The position numbers were made by a program, and so were the translations under genes. Under the pieces are notes generated by a model. It was given only the letters and a program-made list of their open reading frames with translations, did not search any database and was not told the origin of the DNA. Shown here one piece after another: positions 22,069 through 22,122 of a DNA stretch of 22,122 bases. The DNA is from a virus. The stretch lies in the IMG/VR virus record IMGVR_UViG_3300025590_000051, positions 1 to 22,122 of that record. One strand, written 5' to 3'. Numbering within the stretch: the first letter of the stretch is position 1; every line of letters starts with the position of its first letter.

Positions 22069-22100
22069 TCCTTAATCCCTTAAATATTTGGAGCACTATC

Positions 22101-22122
22101 ATGCGATCAACTACACAAATCC
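22101..22122 (+). CDS. Start of a rightward gene (partial)
   Basis: ATG CGA TCA ACT ACA CAA ATC (MRSTTQI) is preceded by GGAG with 7 nt spacing, in AT-rich DNA after a long non-coding stretch. Only seven codons are inside the window, so no product can be named. Its direction, opposite to the structural block, suggests the first gene of the early or replication side. Confidence 0.5.

Larger units (their letters stand above)
21602..22100. other. Intergenic switch region between divergent transcription units
   Basis: About 500 nt without a convincing gene. It separates the leftward head operon from a rightward gene. It contains a G-quadruplex-capable C/G tract (21696-21730), a 10-bp hairpin (21913-21944), a 15-bp dyad ACAGTTAATAACTGT (21972-21986) and an inverted repeat just before the rightward gene (22043-22068). 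Base composition is uneven, with a very GC-rich left part and an AT-rich right part. No tRNA was found by eye. It is a likely home for early promoters, operators or a packaging site. Confidence 0.6.

Noticed and set aside
21602-22100. tRNA gene or attachment site in the intergenic region
   Set aside because: No T-loop GTTCRANNC with matching acceptor arm was found by eye on either strand, and no integrase gene is visible in the window.
1-22122. CRISPR array or insertion sequence
   Set aside because: No evenly spaced identical repeats with unique spacers and no transposase motif or terminal inverted repeats were seen. The repeats present belong to fibre and structural coding sequence.

Overview
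The window is a piece of a tailed bacteriophage genome (or a prophage) that carries nearly all of its head and tail genes on the minus strand, transcribed from right to left. Portal, scaffold and a P22-gp5-like coat protein follow a small/large terminase pair. Two head-tail adaptor-like proteins and a large nozzle-like protein come later. No tape measure, major tail protein or sheath is visible. Together these point to a short-tailed (podovirus) virion. Many of the small conserved proteins resemble families I know from marine phages, so an aquatic Gram-negative host is likely. The host itself cannot be named from this sequence.

Layout in order of transcription, from high to low coordinates. 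A non-coding switch region of about 540 nt (21565-22100) separates the leftward structural block from a rightward gene that starts at 22101 and runs off the window. Then come the packaging and head genes: small terminase-like (21564), TerL, portal, a 77-aa helical protein, scaffold, major capsid protein, and a 77-aa basic-tailed protein. Next are the connector genes: two adaptor-like proteins, a BppU-like Ig-fold protein and a 349-aa repeat protein. The host-contact genes follow: a 152-aa structural protein, an 823-aa tail fibre and a small tail-assembly-chaperone-like protein. A run of very small genes then forms a lysis-type cassette: three single-span membrane proteins, several conserved small proteins, a 35-aa Cys-rich protein and a GH19-type endolysin with a peptidoglycan-binding tail. 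The last genes are a large nozzle/tube-like protein (878 aa), a lambda-J-like fibre (978 aa), a 90-aa protein and a further fibre-like protein cut by the left edge.

Genes are packed tightly. Many neighbours overlap by 1 to 11 nt (TAATG, ATGA, GTGA, TGATG), so translation is probably coupled. Four small genes (7442-7549, 7871-8032, 8855-9016, and the partial one at 1-708) were read by hand.

The most interesting regulatory observation is a 16-bp imperfect dyad, TGTTNACNYGTWASYA on the minus strand. It occurs in four of the intergenic gaps of the head operon: before the small terminase gene, portal, the 77-aa gene at 17641 and the capsid gene. A 15/16 match, which is a perfect palindrome, lies inside a small gene just ahead of two lysis-type genes. 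Three of the copies overlap sigma70-like promoters, which suggests a phage-encoded repressor or activator controlling the late genes. Other items worth checking are a five-run G-quadruplex motif upstream of the terminase genes, two apparently leaderless transcripts, a duplicated translation-initiation region with a 4-codon leader ORF before the endolysin, and a GNRA-capped hairpin after the capsid gene.
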